Of a DNA stretch of 64,000 nucleotides, positions 44,680 through 53,790 are shown piece by piece. Every line of letters starts with the position of its first letter. The first letter of the stretch is position 1. Below the pieces are notes generated by a model that was not told the origin of the DNA, made no database searches, and was given only the letters and a program-made list of their open reading frames with translations. Origin of the DNA: Neobacillus bataviensis (GTDB lineage: Bacteria > Bacillota > Bacilli > Bacillales_B > DSM-18226); NCBI RefSeq assembly GCF_019969725.1, contig NZ_JAHXYW010000003.1, positions 310,001 to 374,000 on the forward strand. Direction: 5' to 3'. The position numbers and the translations under genes are program-made.

Positions 44680-46245
44680 TTATTGTTCCAGCCACAAGTA
44701 GGAGAACTTTGGTTTCCCTAGTAATGTTCCTTCAAAGCCCTTAACCTTTGGCGACATGGCCGCAGTAGAAGGAGTAAACATAATAGGAATCGTCATCGCT
44801 TCTTCTGCCATCGCAATCTCATTTATTTCGCCATATAACTTTGCTCGCTCTTTTTGATCATATGAAGCTGCTGCCTTTGAAATCAATTCTTCTTTTTTAG
44901 CTGTTGTCTCCCCGCCAACATTGTAGAAACCTTTTCCACCAAGGAATAAACTAATTGTTTGTTGGGGGTCGGGGCGTCCTGTCCATGCCGTAAGATTTGC
45001 CGGCAACTGCTTTTCATTAAAATAAAGAGCTACTCCTTTTGTGAGTTCCATTGGCAGTAAGTTAATCGTAAAGCCCGCCTCCTTGACTTGCCCTTTTATG
45101 GCTTCCGCCAATCTTTGATAGAATGGTGCTGTTGGCACGAACATGTCAAATTTGACATTTTCAACTCCTGCCTGTTTCAATAATTCCTTTGATTTTTCAG
45201 GTTCATAGTTAATTTTCATATCAGGACTTGCTGCCCAATAATCATTTGGAAATGTTTGATTAGCCGACTCGCCTTCCCCAAAAGTTAAAGCTTTTACAAG
45301 GGCATCACGATCGATGGCATATTGAAGCGCCTGCCTGACTTCCTTCTTATCAAATGGGGCCATTTTGGTATTTAAATAAATATTATAGAACGCTACCTTC
45401 ATTTTTGAATCTAACACTATATTCTTATCATTCTTTAAAACTTGACTATTGTCAGGTGATACATTCCAATAGAATTGAATCTGACCTGATTTAAGTGCAT
45501 TTAATCTTGTATTTTCATCAGGCATAATTTTAGCTGTTATTTTATCAAGGTATGGCAGTCCTTTTTGCCAGTAATCCCTATTCGCTTCAAACTGAATTTC
45601 TCCGTTTCGTACCCATTTGACCATCTTATAGGGACCTGTCCCCACTGGTTTTTGGCTGAAGTCAGCACCAAATTTTTGGACTGCTGCAGGCGAAACCATC
45701 ATCCCTGAACGATCAGATAAAGCGAGGATAATGGAGGAATCTGGCTGTTTTAAATGTAATTTCACTGTTTGTGGATCGACAACCACTACAGATTCTACAT
45801 TAGATAAATCGGATACTTTTGATTCTTTCGATCTTACTCGTTCAAGGTTAAATTTAACGGCATCTGCATTAAATGGGGTTCCATCATGGAAGTTTACCCC
45901 TTTTCTTAAGTGTAGAATGATGGTTTTATCATCCGGGGTGTCCCATGATTCCGCAAGGCCAGGTTGAGGTTCAAGATTCGCATTATAGTTTACTAATGTG
46001 TCATAAACTGGATACAGCAGCGGATGATCGTTCCCGGAATTGCCAAGGATGGGATCGTAGTTACTCACATCAGAGTCATAGGCAACAACAAGGCTGCCTC
46101 CTTTCCTCGGTTCGCTGTTTTTTGGGTTTTCTGCCGTCTGGCCTGCTGTATTTTTACCAGCGGTAGAACTGTTATTGGAGCAGCCAGCCACTAACAATAA
46201 TGTGGCTATTAGGACAACGGATAAGACTTTGTTAATTTTTCTCAT
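44680..46245 (-). CDS. Substrate-binding lipoprotein of the ABC importer (SBP family 5)
   Basis: A 521-residue extracellular lipoprotein. The signal region MRKINKVLSVVLIATLLLVA ends in the lipobox VAGC (Cys about 22). The SBP_bac_5 pattern follows: HLRKGVNFHDGTPFNADAVK (about 105-124) and QALQYAIDRDALVKALTFGE (about 317-336). I start at 46245 because AAGGAGGTTGTCC precedes that ATG; a longer frame upstream lies inside the ligase gene. It overlaps that gene by 14 bp. It may carry short peptides, amino-acid conjugates or other small molecules; given the neighbours, an organic acid or conjugate is possible. Confidence 0.88.
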   Translation of the reverse strand: MRKINKVLSVVLIATLLLVAGCSNNSSTAGKNTAGQTAENPKNSEPRKGGSLVVAYDSDVSNYDPILGNSGNDHPLLYPVYDTLVNYNANLEPQPGLAESWDTPDDKTIILHLRKGVNFHDGTPFNADAVKFNLERVRSKESKVSDLSNVESVVVVDPQTVKLHLKQPDSSIILALSDRSGMMVSPAAVQKFGADFSQKPVGTGPYKMVKWVRNGEIQFEANRDYWQKGLPYLDKITAKIMPDENTRLNALKSGQIQFYWNVSPDNSQVLKNDKNIVLDSKMKVAFYNIYLNTKMAPFDKKEVRQALQYAIDRDALVKALTFGEGESANQTFPNDYWAASPDMKINYEPEKSKELLKQAGVENVKFDMFVPTAPFYQRLAEAIKGQVKEAGFTINLLPMELTKGVALYFNEKQLPANLTAWTGRPDPQQTISLFLGGKGFYNVGGETTAKKEELISKAAASYDQKERAKLYGEINEIAMAEEAMTIPIMFTPSTAAMSPKVKGFEGTLLGKPKFSYLWLEQ

Positions 46246-47893
46246 GGACAACCTCCTTATAATTTGCCTTCTCTTTTTCTTCATCTGCAAGCAGCCTTCG
46301 AAGCAATTTGCCGGTCCCGGTAACTGGCAGGCTCTCCCTGAATTCAACATAACGGGGATATTTATAAGCTGCCATTTTTTCCTTGCTCCATCGGATAATC
46401 TCCTCTTCCGTAATCCTAGTTTGGAATTCCGGTTTAATCACCACAAAAGCCTTTACTGATTCTCCCCGAACGGAATCTGGCACACCAATCACAGCTGCTT
46501 GGGAGATGGCAGGATGGTTCATCAGCATAATTTCAACATCTTCAGGAAATACACTGTATCCAGAACACTTGATCATTTCTTTTATACGGCCGAGAAAAAA
46601 TAAATATCCCTCTTGATCCAACTTGCCAATGTCACCTGTATAGACCCATCCATTGCGAAGCGTTTGGGCTGTTGCTTCCGGTTTATTCAAATATCCTTTA
46701 AAAACACCGGGATTTTTTACAATAATTTCTCCCTCTTCCCCAATTGGAACCTCCCTCCGCGGCTCATCAATAGACATGATTTTTATTTCTGTTTCCAATA
46801 CGGGCTTGCCGGTAGTACCAAATTTGACAGCTCCTTCGGACATCAGCGTATCGGCCGTATGGGTTTCACTTAGCCCGTATGCAGATTCAAATAATCCTAC
46901 ACCTGTCAGCTCCATCCATTGATTCGAAATTTCCTCCGTTAATGGAATGCCAAAGCTGGTGCATGCATTTAATCTAAGAGAACGAAAGTTAACCTTATTG
47001 GCATCCGGATGCTTCATAATGGCTATATTCATAGGAACAACAGTCTGAGCTACTGTGACCTGGTACCGCTCGATAACATCCATTGCCGATTCTGGAGTAA
47101 AACGATTAAGTAAGACCAGGGTACCACCAGTAAAAATGACGACATTCATGCCTAACATGCCGGCAATATGGCAAATTGGCATAATGGATAATGATATATC
47201 CTGTGCAGTTGTATTCCTTGTTTGGGCAACACAAAATGATTTATATAATGCATTTCGATATGTCAGCATCGCCCCTTTCGGCTGTCCAGTCGATCCGGAC
47301 GTATAGACAATAAGAGAAACATCATTTTCCACATCAAGCTCTATTCTTGGAGGGTTTGCCATTTTTGATTGAAAAATCTGTATTAAATCGATGCAATCCG
47401 CTAAGCTTTTCTTTGGGGGTATTTTTTCTGGAAACTCTGGCTGTGGAATTTCTGGAAGAAAATCTATGTAGCTCGTCGTAATAACCAATTCAATCGAAGA
47501 ATGATTTCGAACCTGGTCTACAATGGGGTGCAATTGTTCCAAGGCAACGATTGCTTTTGCTCCTAAATCATTCACTTCATAGGCCAATTCCCACTCCTTA
47601 AACATGGGACTGCACGGACCTACAATTGCTCCAATTTTCTGAATTCCAAAATGACAAATAATATATTGAGGACAATTGGGTAAAAAAAGCGCAACCTTGT
47701 CTCCCTTTTTAATTCCACTGGAATGAAGAAACATCGCGAAACGATCTGATAAATCATCCAGTTCCTGATAGGTAATCGTTTTTCCATAAAAGATTATCGC
47801 TTCTTTATTTGGTGTGATTCGTGCATAATAGCGAAGATACTCATGCAGCGGCTGGTTAACATTATTCCAACTCAATAATGATATCCCCCTCAT
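46232..47893 (-). CDS. AMP-dependent acyl-CoA ligase, second gene of the catabolic operon
   Basis: About 553 residues, ANL superfamily. LIVYTSGSTGQPKGAMLTYR (about 203-222), SAYGLSETHTADTLM (about 335-349), YTGDIGKLDQEGYLFFLGR (about 418-436), and GTGKLLRRLLADEEK near the end with the catalytic Lys. It resembles FadD-like ligases of fatty or aromatic acids. ATG 47893 was chosen; TTG codons at 47899 and about 47875 are alternatives, the latter with AGGGGG at good spacing. It overlaps the biotin-carrier gene by about 32 bp, so translation is probably coupled. Confidence 0.82.
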   Translation of the reverse strand: MRGISLLSWNNVNQPLHEYLRYYARITPNKEAIIFYGKTITYQELDDLSDRFAMFLHSSGIKKGDKVALFLPNCPQYIICHFGIQKIGAIVGPCSPMFKEWELAYEVNDLGAKAIVALEQLHPIVDQVRNHSSIELVITTSYIDFLPEIPQPEFPEKIPPKKSLADCIDLIQIFQSKMANPPRIELDVENDVSLIVYTSGSTGQPKGAMLTYRNALYKSFCVAQTRNTTAQDISLSIMPICHIAGMLGMNVVIFTGGTLVLLNRFTPESAMDVIERYQVTVAQTVVPMNIAIMKHPDANKVNFRSLRLNACTSFGIPLTEEISNQWMELTGVGLFESAYGLSETHTADTLMSEGAVKFGTTGKPVLETEIKIMSIDEPRREVPIGEEGEIIVKNPGVFKGYLNKPEATAQTLRNGWVYTGDIGKLDQEGYLFFLGRIKEMIKCSGYSVFPEDVEIMLMNHPAISQAAVIGVPDSVRGESVKAFVVIKPEFQTRITEEEIIRWSKEKMAAYKYPRYVEFRESLPVTGTGKLLRRLLADEEKEKANYKEVVHEKN

Positions 47894-48083
47894 TAACAAA
47901 TTCTCCTTCTCTTACTTTCACATCCTTTATTACTGCTTTTGACTCAACTGTTATCGGAATCTCCATCTTCATTGACTCAAGAATAACTACTTCATCACCA
48001 GACTCAACAATATCACCTGTCTTTACCAACAATTTGAAAACATTGCCCGCCATACAGGATGAGATATGTCCCAACCTTTCCAC
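47862..48083 (-). CDS. Small biotin carboxyl carrier protein
   Basis: A 73-residue biotinyl domain with the biotinylation motif ESMKME (Lys about 39), flanked by GDIVESGDEVVI and VREGEFVNEGDIIIELE, as in stand-alone carriers of acyl-CoA carboxylases. It is the first gene of the operon, 40 bp from a perfect cre site. The carrier should work with the carboxyltransferase at 39273-40829 and an unlinked biotin carboxylase. Start is uncertain: GTG 48083, or TTG three codons later (after GAGGGAGTGGAAAGG). Confidence 0.82.
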   Translation of the reverse strand: MERLGHISSCMAGNVFKLLVKTGDIVESGDEVVILESMKMEIPITVESKAVIKDVKVREGEFVNEGDIIIELE

Positions 48084-48122
48084 TCCCTCTCGACATTAAT
48101 GAAATGATTTTTCTTTCCAAAA

Positions 48123-48137
48123 AGTAAGCGTTTACAA
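48123..48137 (-). promoter_or_regulatory. CcpA cre site of the catabolic operon
   Basis: Minus-strand TTGTAAACGCTTACT matches the consensus WTGNAANCGNWNNCW at every position. It lies about 40 bp downstream of the predicted start of transcription, a typical roadblock position, and predicts glucose repression of the operon. Confidence 0.8.
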
Positions 48138-48160
48138 CATCATGCAACTATTTCTGAAAA

Positions 48161-48176
48161 TTCTGTATTTACAGAA
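48161..48176. promoter_or_regulatory. Perfect palindrome over the predicted transcription start
   Basis: TTCTGTA-TT-TACAGAA is a 7-2-7 inverted repeat immediately downstream of the -10 hexamer. It is a candidate operator for the divergent PucR-type regulator or for another repressor. Confidence 0.5.
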
Positions 48177-48205
48177 AGTATATGAAATTGATAAAATGAA
48201 AACAA
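48177..48205 (-). promoter_or_regulatory. Sigma-A-type promoter of the catabolic operon
   Basis: On the minus strand TTGTTT (48200-48205) and TATACT (48177-48182) are 17 bp apart, about 95 bp upstream of the biotin-carrier gene. Confidence 0.6.
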
Positions 48206-48267
48206 TGTTGATTCTCATAGCTTTTCTTCTAATAAACTATGGAAGTTCACAGTGAGGTGATAAATCG

Positions 48268-50307
48268 ATGCTAAATCTTGCACAGCTCCGATCCTTTTTT
48301 ATCCAAAATCTCGGAATTTCATGTTATGAGATTTGGTTTTATACACCTGTAGAACATCGATGGATTTTAACAGATAGACAGGGTATTCGTGCTTTTCCTT
48401 CCCCAACCACCAAAAAGGGGATTCAACCGTCCAGCTTGGACAACCCCCAATTGTTAACACTCGATTATCCACATGACTATAGGGTTACTATCCTCTATAC
48501 TGAAACAACTACGCCATTAGAAAAGGGTAATATTAACCTTTTATACCACCTGATGTATCCCTTTTACACTGATCTCTTGATGAAAAGAAAAGGAATAGAA
48601 TTAGAAAAGCTGATCGAGGGTGTGCAAAACATAACGGTTTCACTAGACCTTGATGAATTATTGGCGAAAATTTTAGATAACGTAGCCGCTGTAATTCCCG
48701 GATCGGAAGCCTGTGTTTTTTGGATGTATAGTCCGGCATTAGACCGTTTAGTATGTAAAGCCTATAGAGGATGGAAAAAAGAAATAGAAAAAGTGCGATA
48801 TAAAATTGGAGAGTCCGTAACAGGCAAAACATTTCTCGATGGACAACCAAGAATCTATTATTCATTTCGTGAGGCTAATGAAGCGATGGAAGGAACATCT
48901 GACGAAAATTACAAATATTTAAAGCATGCCTTTCACAATCACAGGGTAAAAGTATCTGTCACCATTCCGATAAAATTTCGGGATGAAATTATTGGAGTTT
49001 TAAGCATTCATCAAGATGACCGCGAACGGAATCTTACTGATTGGGATTTTCAACTTTTACAAGGATTAGCTGCACAAATTGCGATTGCAATGGAAAATGC
49101 ACGGTTGTTTACGGAAATTAAACGAAAGAATCAAGTCCTAGTCAAACGAAACGAAGTCGATTCTACACTTTCACAGCTCTCTGTCCAAAATAGAGGAGTT
49201 GAAACGATCACTCAAGAATTAAATCGAATGCTTGGTTTGTCATTAATATTTGTGGACATGATCGAAAGTGAACACTTTCCAAAGCAAAAAGAACTTCCTT
49301 TTTCGATGGATGAACTAACAAAGCTCCTAACCACCCGAAAAGTCCCCATTTACGTTGAACTTTTCGATCAGGATGAAAAGGCATTTTTCATTTACCCAAT
49401 TTTAGTTGGATCTGTTTGTAACGGATGTATGATTATTGTTATTAATCGACCATTAACACAGCTGGAACATATCATCATTGATAGAGGGGGAACCGTGCTA
49501 GCAATGGAATTAGCCAAAAAGAAGTCCTTGGCAGATATCTATTATAAAAAGACCCATGAATTTTATAATGACTTATTATTAAACGATAACCCTGATTTAC
49601 TAACCAAAAAAGCAATGAATCTTGGCTTGGATCTTAAATCAAACCTGTTCACGGTTATTATTACAATTGCTAATTTTAAAGATCTTCAAATACTAGATAG
49701 CATTGTTCATCGATTTATATCCCGAATTAAACAAGTCCTATTAGATCATAAAAAAATCGTATTTGGTAATCATAACAAAGTTACCATTCTATTCTCTCCC
49801 ACGAACCCTGCAGACAAACGATCGGTAATGAAAAAATTGGATACTATTTTAAAAGAAAGTGAACTTAACGATCATATCCACCTGTTTGTCGGGGTTGGTT
49901 CGGTTTATCAAGGAATTGAATCTGTTGCCAAATCACACAATGAAGCGAACAAAGCCGTCTCATATCTTATCTCACGCCAAAAATCAGGTATGATCCATTT
50001 TTCCGATATAGGGATAAACCGCCTGTTTATTAATCAGTCTTCCGAAGAAATTGAAAGGTTCCTTGAAGAAATTTTCACACCTTTGAATTCCATTAAAGGT
50101 AATAATAATGATTTAGAAAAGACGCTCATAACCTATATACAAACAAATCGCTCGTCAGCTAAGACAGCTCAGAAGCTGCATATTCATGTAAACACACTTT
50201 ACTTGAGGCTGAAAAAAATTGAAGAACAATTAGGCATGTCCCTTGAAGAACCTGAGAATTTTTTAAAGGTACAGCTTGCCTGCCATCTGCGTGAATCGTT
50301 TTTATAA
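48268..50307 (+). CDS. GAF-domain PucR/CdaR-type transcriptional regulator
   Basis: A 679-residue regulator. An N-terminal region of unknown fold (about 1-100), a GAF domain (about 115-280, with VAAVIPGSEACVFWMYSPAL), a GGDEF-like/PucR linking region (about 430-580), and a C-terminal PucR HTH with TAQKLHIHVNTLYLRLKKIE (about 632-651). Proteins of this design control catabolic genes on sensing a substrate. It is divergent from the biotin-carrier/ligase/ABC operon over 184 bp and is its likely regulator. GAGGTGATAAATCG precedes the ATG. No sigma-54 domain is present. Confidence 0.82.
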   Translation: MLNLAQLRSFFIQNLGISCYEIWFYTPVEHRWILTDRQGIRAFPSPTTKKGIQPSSLDNPQLLTLDYPHDYRVTILYTETTTPLEKGNINLLYHLMYPFYTDLLMKRKGIELEKLIEGVQNITVSLDLDELLAKILDNVAAVIPGSEACVFWMYSPALDRLVCKAYRGWKKEIEKVRYKIGESVTGKTFLDGQPRIYYSFREANEAMEGTSDENYKYLKHAFHNHRVKVSVTIPIKFRDEIIGVLSIHQDDRERNLTDWDFQLLQGLAAQIAIAMENARLFTEIKRKNQVLVKRNEVDSTLSQLSVQNRGVETITQELNRMLGLSLIFVDMIESEHFPKQKELPFSMDELTKLLTTRKVPIYVELFDQDEKAFFIYPILVGSVCNGCMIIVINRPLTQLEHIIIDRGGTVLAMELAKKKSLADIYYKKTHEFYNDLLLNDNPDLLTKKAMNLGLDLKSNLFTVIITIANFKDLQILDSIVHRFISRIKQVLLDHKKIVFGNHNKVTILFSPTNPADKRSVMKKLDTILKESELNDHIHLFVGVGSVYQGIESVAKSHNEANKAVSYLISRQKSGMIHFSDIGINRLFINQSSEEIERFLEEIFTPLNSIKGNNNDLEKTLITYIQTNRSSAKTAQKLHIHVNTLYLRLKKIEEQLGMSLEEPENFLKVQLACHLRESFL

Positions 50308-50403
50308 ATTGTCAGTCTTCCTCCTTCTTTAGTTTTATCTTCTAGATGAATCTTCCTTGCATATCTTTAATACAAAAGGAAAAAAAGAAGGAGGAATCCA
50401 TCC

Positions 50404-51042
50404 TTGAGTAAACTGGAATTTTTAGAAGCTAATCAAAATTTCAAAAGTTACTATAAAACACTACGCGATTTGAACAATTATTTAAGCAGCTCTCCTGAAT
50501 TACAGACTGCAAACCAAACCATTACTCAATTAATCTTTGAATTTATTCGAATTAACGGTGTGACCTTTAGGCAAATGGACCGCGGCCAATTCGAACAAGA
50601 ATATCAGATTTTTCAAGAGGACCTTTTAAATGTTATTCAAAACAGTGGTGAAAACAATGTTGATTTCAATAGGTTTGCTGCCCTTTTAGATGAAATAATC
50701 GGAATCGCGAATCTAAGGCAAGAGGCACTTGGAAAAATACAACGAACAAAACTAGAATCCCCATTAGGTGACGCTGATGAGGACGATGACGAAAGCTCTG
50801 ATGAAGCCATAGAAATTAATGTGGAAGCTCAAGCGGAAATTACCGAAATACTCAACACTGCTGTTGAGGAGAGTAATGAAGAGGATACTATTGATCCTAC
50901 AGTAAATAGCAATAATACTGTCAATGAATTGGAGAGCAGTGACGATTTTTCCACCATCGCGACTGATGAGGAAAGCAAAGAGGAATCAATAGAAAGCAGT
51001 AATGATGGTGATAAATATCGAACTTATCGGAGATATCGATAA
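50404..51042 (+). CDS. Acidic protein of unknown function
   Basis: A 212-residue protein. Residues about 1-120 are helical and ordered; 125-205 are dominated by Asp, Glu and Ser and look disordered; the end is KYRTYRRYR, a basic tip. It starts at TTG 50404 with AAGGAGGAATCCATCC before it. I do not recognise it. It lies between the regulator and a convergent helicase gene and has its own terminator. The charge pattern might suit binding to a basic partner, but nothing specific can be said. Confidence 0.6.
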   Translation: MSKLEFLEANQNFKSYYKTLRDLNNYLSSSPELQTANQTITQLIFEFIRINGVTFRQMDRGQFEQEYQIFQEDLLNVIQNSGENNVDFNRFAALLDEIIGIANLRQEALGKIQRTKLESPLGDADEDDDESSDEAIEINVEAQAEITEILNTAVEESNEEDTIDPTVNSNNTVNELESSDDFSTIATDEESKEESIESSNDGDKYRTYRRYR

Positions 51043-51047
51043 CAGTG

Positions 51048-51085
51048 CAAAAGAAAAAAGCATCGGTTGATGCTTTTTTCTTTTG
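51048..51085. terminator. Bidirectional terminator
   Basis: Perfect CAAAAGAAAAAAGCATC/GATGCTTTTTTCTTTTG stem (51048-51064 with 51069-51085) with a GGTT loop, between two converging genes. Confidence 0.85.
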
Positions 51086-53329
51086 CTACAGCCCATTGAA
51101 CTGACTTAACAGGTACTCCGATATCTTCGCTGATTTTAGCCGTGCTGCAATAAATGGAGGCTTAATAGCCTTAATTCCCTCGATCATCATCCCAAGCCAA
51201 AAAATCTGCTTGTCGATCATAATAAAGGGAAATGGGATTCTCGCTTGTATTAATTGAGTTGGCCCTAAATCCGTCCAGTCCTCCTCCGAAAAAATAATGA
51301 AGGACGTTCGTTTATCTCTATTTTTCAATTTTAACTTCCAATCCTCCGACAGTTCGGTGCCATATGGTAGTGAGAGCATGATTGACGATCTGGCCGAATC
51401 AATATCCTGAAATACTTTTTCAAGCTTTCTAGCATGCATCCATTGTAATTTAGAATGCTGATTTCTGATCCAGCTACCAATTTCATTCTTTCTAACTGCT
51501 TGATTATGTCTCACTTGATGTTCGACTAACTGCCTTAATGTTTTCGAATGATATACATGTTTCTTTATAAACGCTTGATTGCTGACATGGATGAATTTTC
51601 CTTTCGTCCTGGTAACGGCAACATTGATTAATCGTTCACTATCTGCGCCCGTTAATAGCATGCCAGCACGTTCCTGCGGTTCACCATCAACTGTATCGAA
51701 AACCATCACATCCCGCTCGCTGCCCTGGAATCGATGCACAGTTGCTGAAATAATATCTGCGTTTAAGCGTTCGTTTTCATATACATCCTCTAATAACAAT
51801 TCCATTAAATTGGCTTGAGCCCGGTATGGTGTTACAAAACCAATAGAACGTGCTCCCCCTAAAAAGGATTCATGAATTACCTGAAAAGATAGCAGCAGCT
51901 GCCATAGATTTAGCCTTGAATTAGAGTTTTTTTCTGATATGCAATGTGCTCCAGTAAAGCTTGAATCAACTAAAATAGAAGCAAGTCCAGAAAATGGTTG
52001 ATTTTCAACAATTGCATTTCGTGATTTTCGAACACTTTCATGATCACCCACAAGCGAATGATAAATGTATTGATTGGTAAAGGATGAAATGTCCGGATGC
52101 ATCCTTCGCTGTTCTTTTAGTAAAAATAAATGCGGATGCAGCTTGCCTTCCTTAACCCACTCAACCACTCCGGCCCGATGAAATATATCTTCCTTCAACC
52201 ATTCGTTTACTAAAGCATCTCTGGATGCAGCAATCGACGGCAGCTGCTTAAAATCACCGCAAATGATGACTCTTCTTCCTAATGATGCTGCAAATCCGGC
52301 TTGAGGAACATAGGCCATGCTCGCCTCGTCGAGAATGACTACGTCAAAATCCTTATCATATATCACGGGATCACTCGCAGCTTTAGCAAGTGTAGTACCT
52401 ACAATATACGCATTCTTGACAAACTCAATCTCCTTTTGGCGAATTTTCTCAAGGACCTTCGCAATCTTGGTCTCCAGCTCCAGCAATGAATCGGTGTCTC
52501 TTTTACTAAAAGAACGCGCTAAATCTTGTTTAAGCTTCCGTCTTTCCTCAACTAAAAGTTCTTTGTCCGCTGCAAGCTCTGGGTCTTGTTTCTCGAGCAG
52601 TTGACTGGTTGTAACCGTATCATGATTGGCAAGCTGTTCACCTGTTAGAAACCCATAGCGAAGGATGTCCCCTTCATTAAATCGATTTTTCTTGGTAACA
52701 AAGCTTGAAATCTCACCTATCAGGACATCGACTGCTTGGTTACTATGTGATAATATGAGCACTCGCTTTTCCTGGAAATATTTATTTGCAGCCACTCTCG
52801 CAAGGGTATACGTTTTACCAGTTCCAGGAGGTCCCCAGACAAAAGTGACAGGATTATATTTTGATCGTAATAATAACTCATGAACATTACTTTTTATTTT
52901 TTCCTGCGGGTGCTTTGCCGGCATCGAGGGATCCATCAAGGTCTTTATCCGGAGACGTTTCTGCTTATTTTTTTTTATTTTATCCAGGCGCTGAATTAGC
53001 TGTTCGAGTAATTCCCAAGGATCATGAATTAGATAAGCCTCATCTACTAAATCGCTGAATGATTTCTCTATGGATAGCATGACCCCATTACCCTCTGAAG
53101 ACAGGACACGTCCTGATTGCTTCATACTGCCCCATTCTAGTTTAATCGCTGTACCCACTGGTATCCGTAAATTACCAGATGTATCAAAATAATAGGTATA
53201 CGAACCTTCGGTAGAGAGCAGCCTTCCATTTGTAATGAGGTATTTATTACTGCCGTATATTTTTAAATAGTTTATTTCATTTTGCAGTGCCTGCTGCCAT
53301 TCTTTAATATAAGCTGTTATTGATGTCAT
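51086..53329 (-). CDS. Superfamily 1 helicase of the UPF1/DNA2 type
   Basis: A 747-residue protein. Walker A is WGPPGTGKTYTLA (about 164-176), Walker B VVILDEASMAY (about 330-340), motif III CGDFKQLPSI (about 357-366), and the final helicase motifs ATVHRFQGSERDVMVFD (about 525-541) and NVAVTRTKGKF (about 565-575). A C-terminal part of about 140 residues has a PLD-like look. It fits the AAA_11/AAA_12 RNA/DNA helicases of the UPF1 group. It is not obviously linked to its neighbours. I start at 53329, where GGAAGAGAAAA precedes ATG. Confidence 0.82.
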   Translation of the reverse strand: MTSITAYIKEWQQALQNEINYLKIYGSNKYLITNGRLLSTEGSYTYYFDTSGNLRIPVGTAIKLEWGSMKQSGRVLSSEGNGVMLSIEKSFSDLVDEAYLIHDPWELLEQLIQRLDKIKKNKQKRLRIKTLMDPSMPAKHPQEKIKSNVHELLLRSKYNPVTFVWGPPGTGKTYTLARVAANKYFQEKRVLILSHSNQAVDVLIGEISSFVTKKNRFNEGDILRYGFLTGEQLANHDTVTTSQLLEKQDPELAADKELLVEERRKLKQDLARSFSKRDTDSLLELETKIAKVLEKIRQKEIEFVKNAYIVGTTLAKAASDPVIYDKDFDVVILDEASMAYVPQAGFAASLGRRVIICGDFKQLPSIAASRDALVNEWLKEDIFHRAGVVEWVKEGKLHPHLFLLKEQRRMHPDISSFTNQYIYHSLVGDHESVRKSRNAIVENQPFSGLASILVDSSFTGAHCISEKNSNSRLNLWQLLLSFQVIHESFLGGARSIGFVTPYRAQANLMELLLEDVYENERLNADIISATVHRFQGSERDVMVFDTVDGEPQERAGMLLTGADSERLINVAVTRTKGKFIHVSNQAFIKKHVYHSKTLRQLVEHQVRHNQAVRKNEIGSWIRNQHSKLQWMHARKLEKVFQDIDSARSSIMLSLPYGTELSEDWKLKLKNRDKRTSFIIFSEEDWTDLGPTQLIQARIPFPFIMIDKQIFWLGMMIEGIKAIKPPFIAARLKSAKISEYLLSQFNGL

Positions 53330-53430
53330 TTTTCTCTTCCTTCTAAATAAAAAAAGCTCAATCATTTAAAGATTGAACTTTTTGCTAATGGAATTACTAT
53401 ACCATGTTGTCTATAGGTATTCCAATATTA

Positions 53431-53631
53431 TTAGATAGATACATCACCAATTGAGAATGTGCAATTTAATACATTGGATATTTTTGCTAATGTGGAAATT
53501 TGTACATCCTGATCGCCTTCTTCAATGGCAGCGATGGTTTCGGCATTTAGGCCTGACAAAAGGGCAAGTTTTTCTATTTCAATTTCACGATTTAATCTAA
53601 TTTTCTTTAATTGATGTCCAATATTGTTCAT
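53431..53631 (-). CDS. Small XRE-family regulator
   Basis: A 66-residue protein consisting almost only of an XRE HTH (LKKIRLNREIEIEKLALLSG, then LNAETIAAIEEGD). I start at 53631 because AAGGGGTG precedes that ATG. A perfect cre-like site lies about 20 bp upstream of the coding region, and the microcompartment operon ends 160 bp away on the same strand, separated by a strong hairpin. It may be a local regulator. The target is unknown. Confidence 0.7.
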   Translation of the reverse strand: MNNIGHQLKKIRLNREIEIEKLALLSGLNAETIAAIEEGDQDVQISTLAKISNVLNCTFSIGDVSI

Positions 53632-53650
53632 TCGAAACACCCCTTTTGTA

Positions 53651-53664
53651 TGTAAGCGATTACA
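53651..53664 (-). promoter_or_regulatory. CcpA cre site upstream of the small XRE gene
   Basis: TGTAAGCGATTACA matches the cre consensus TGWAANCGNTNWCA at all positions; it is nearly palindromic. It lies 20 bp upstream of the XRE start codon. Confidence 0.7.
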
Positions 53665-53728
53665 TTCCGTTAATATCATTATAGTAAAATATCTAAAAAT
53701 TATCAATACTTTTAGAATGGAATATAAG

Positions 53729-53777
53729 AAAATTGAGTTTTTCATATAGAAAAAAACTATATGAAAAACTCAATTTT
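53729..53777 (-). terminator. Long perfect hairpin ending the microcompartment operon
   Basis: A 21-bp perfect inverted repeat (53729-53749 with 53757-53777) with a seven-base A/T loop, 13 bp after the deoC stop codon. The stem is AT-rich but long. It should end the operon transcript. Confidence 0.7.
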
Positions 53778-53790
53778 TCCACGGAACATT

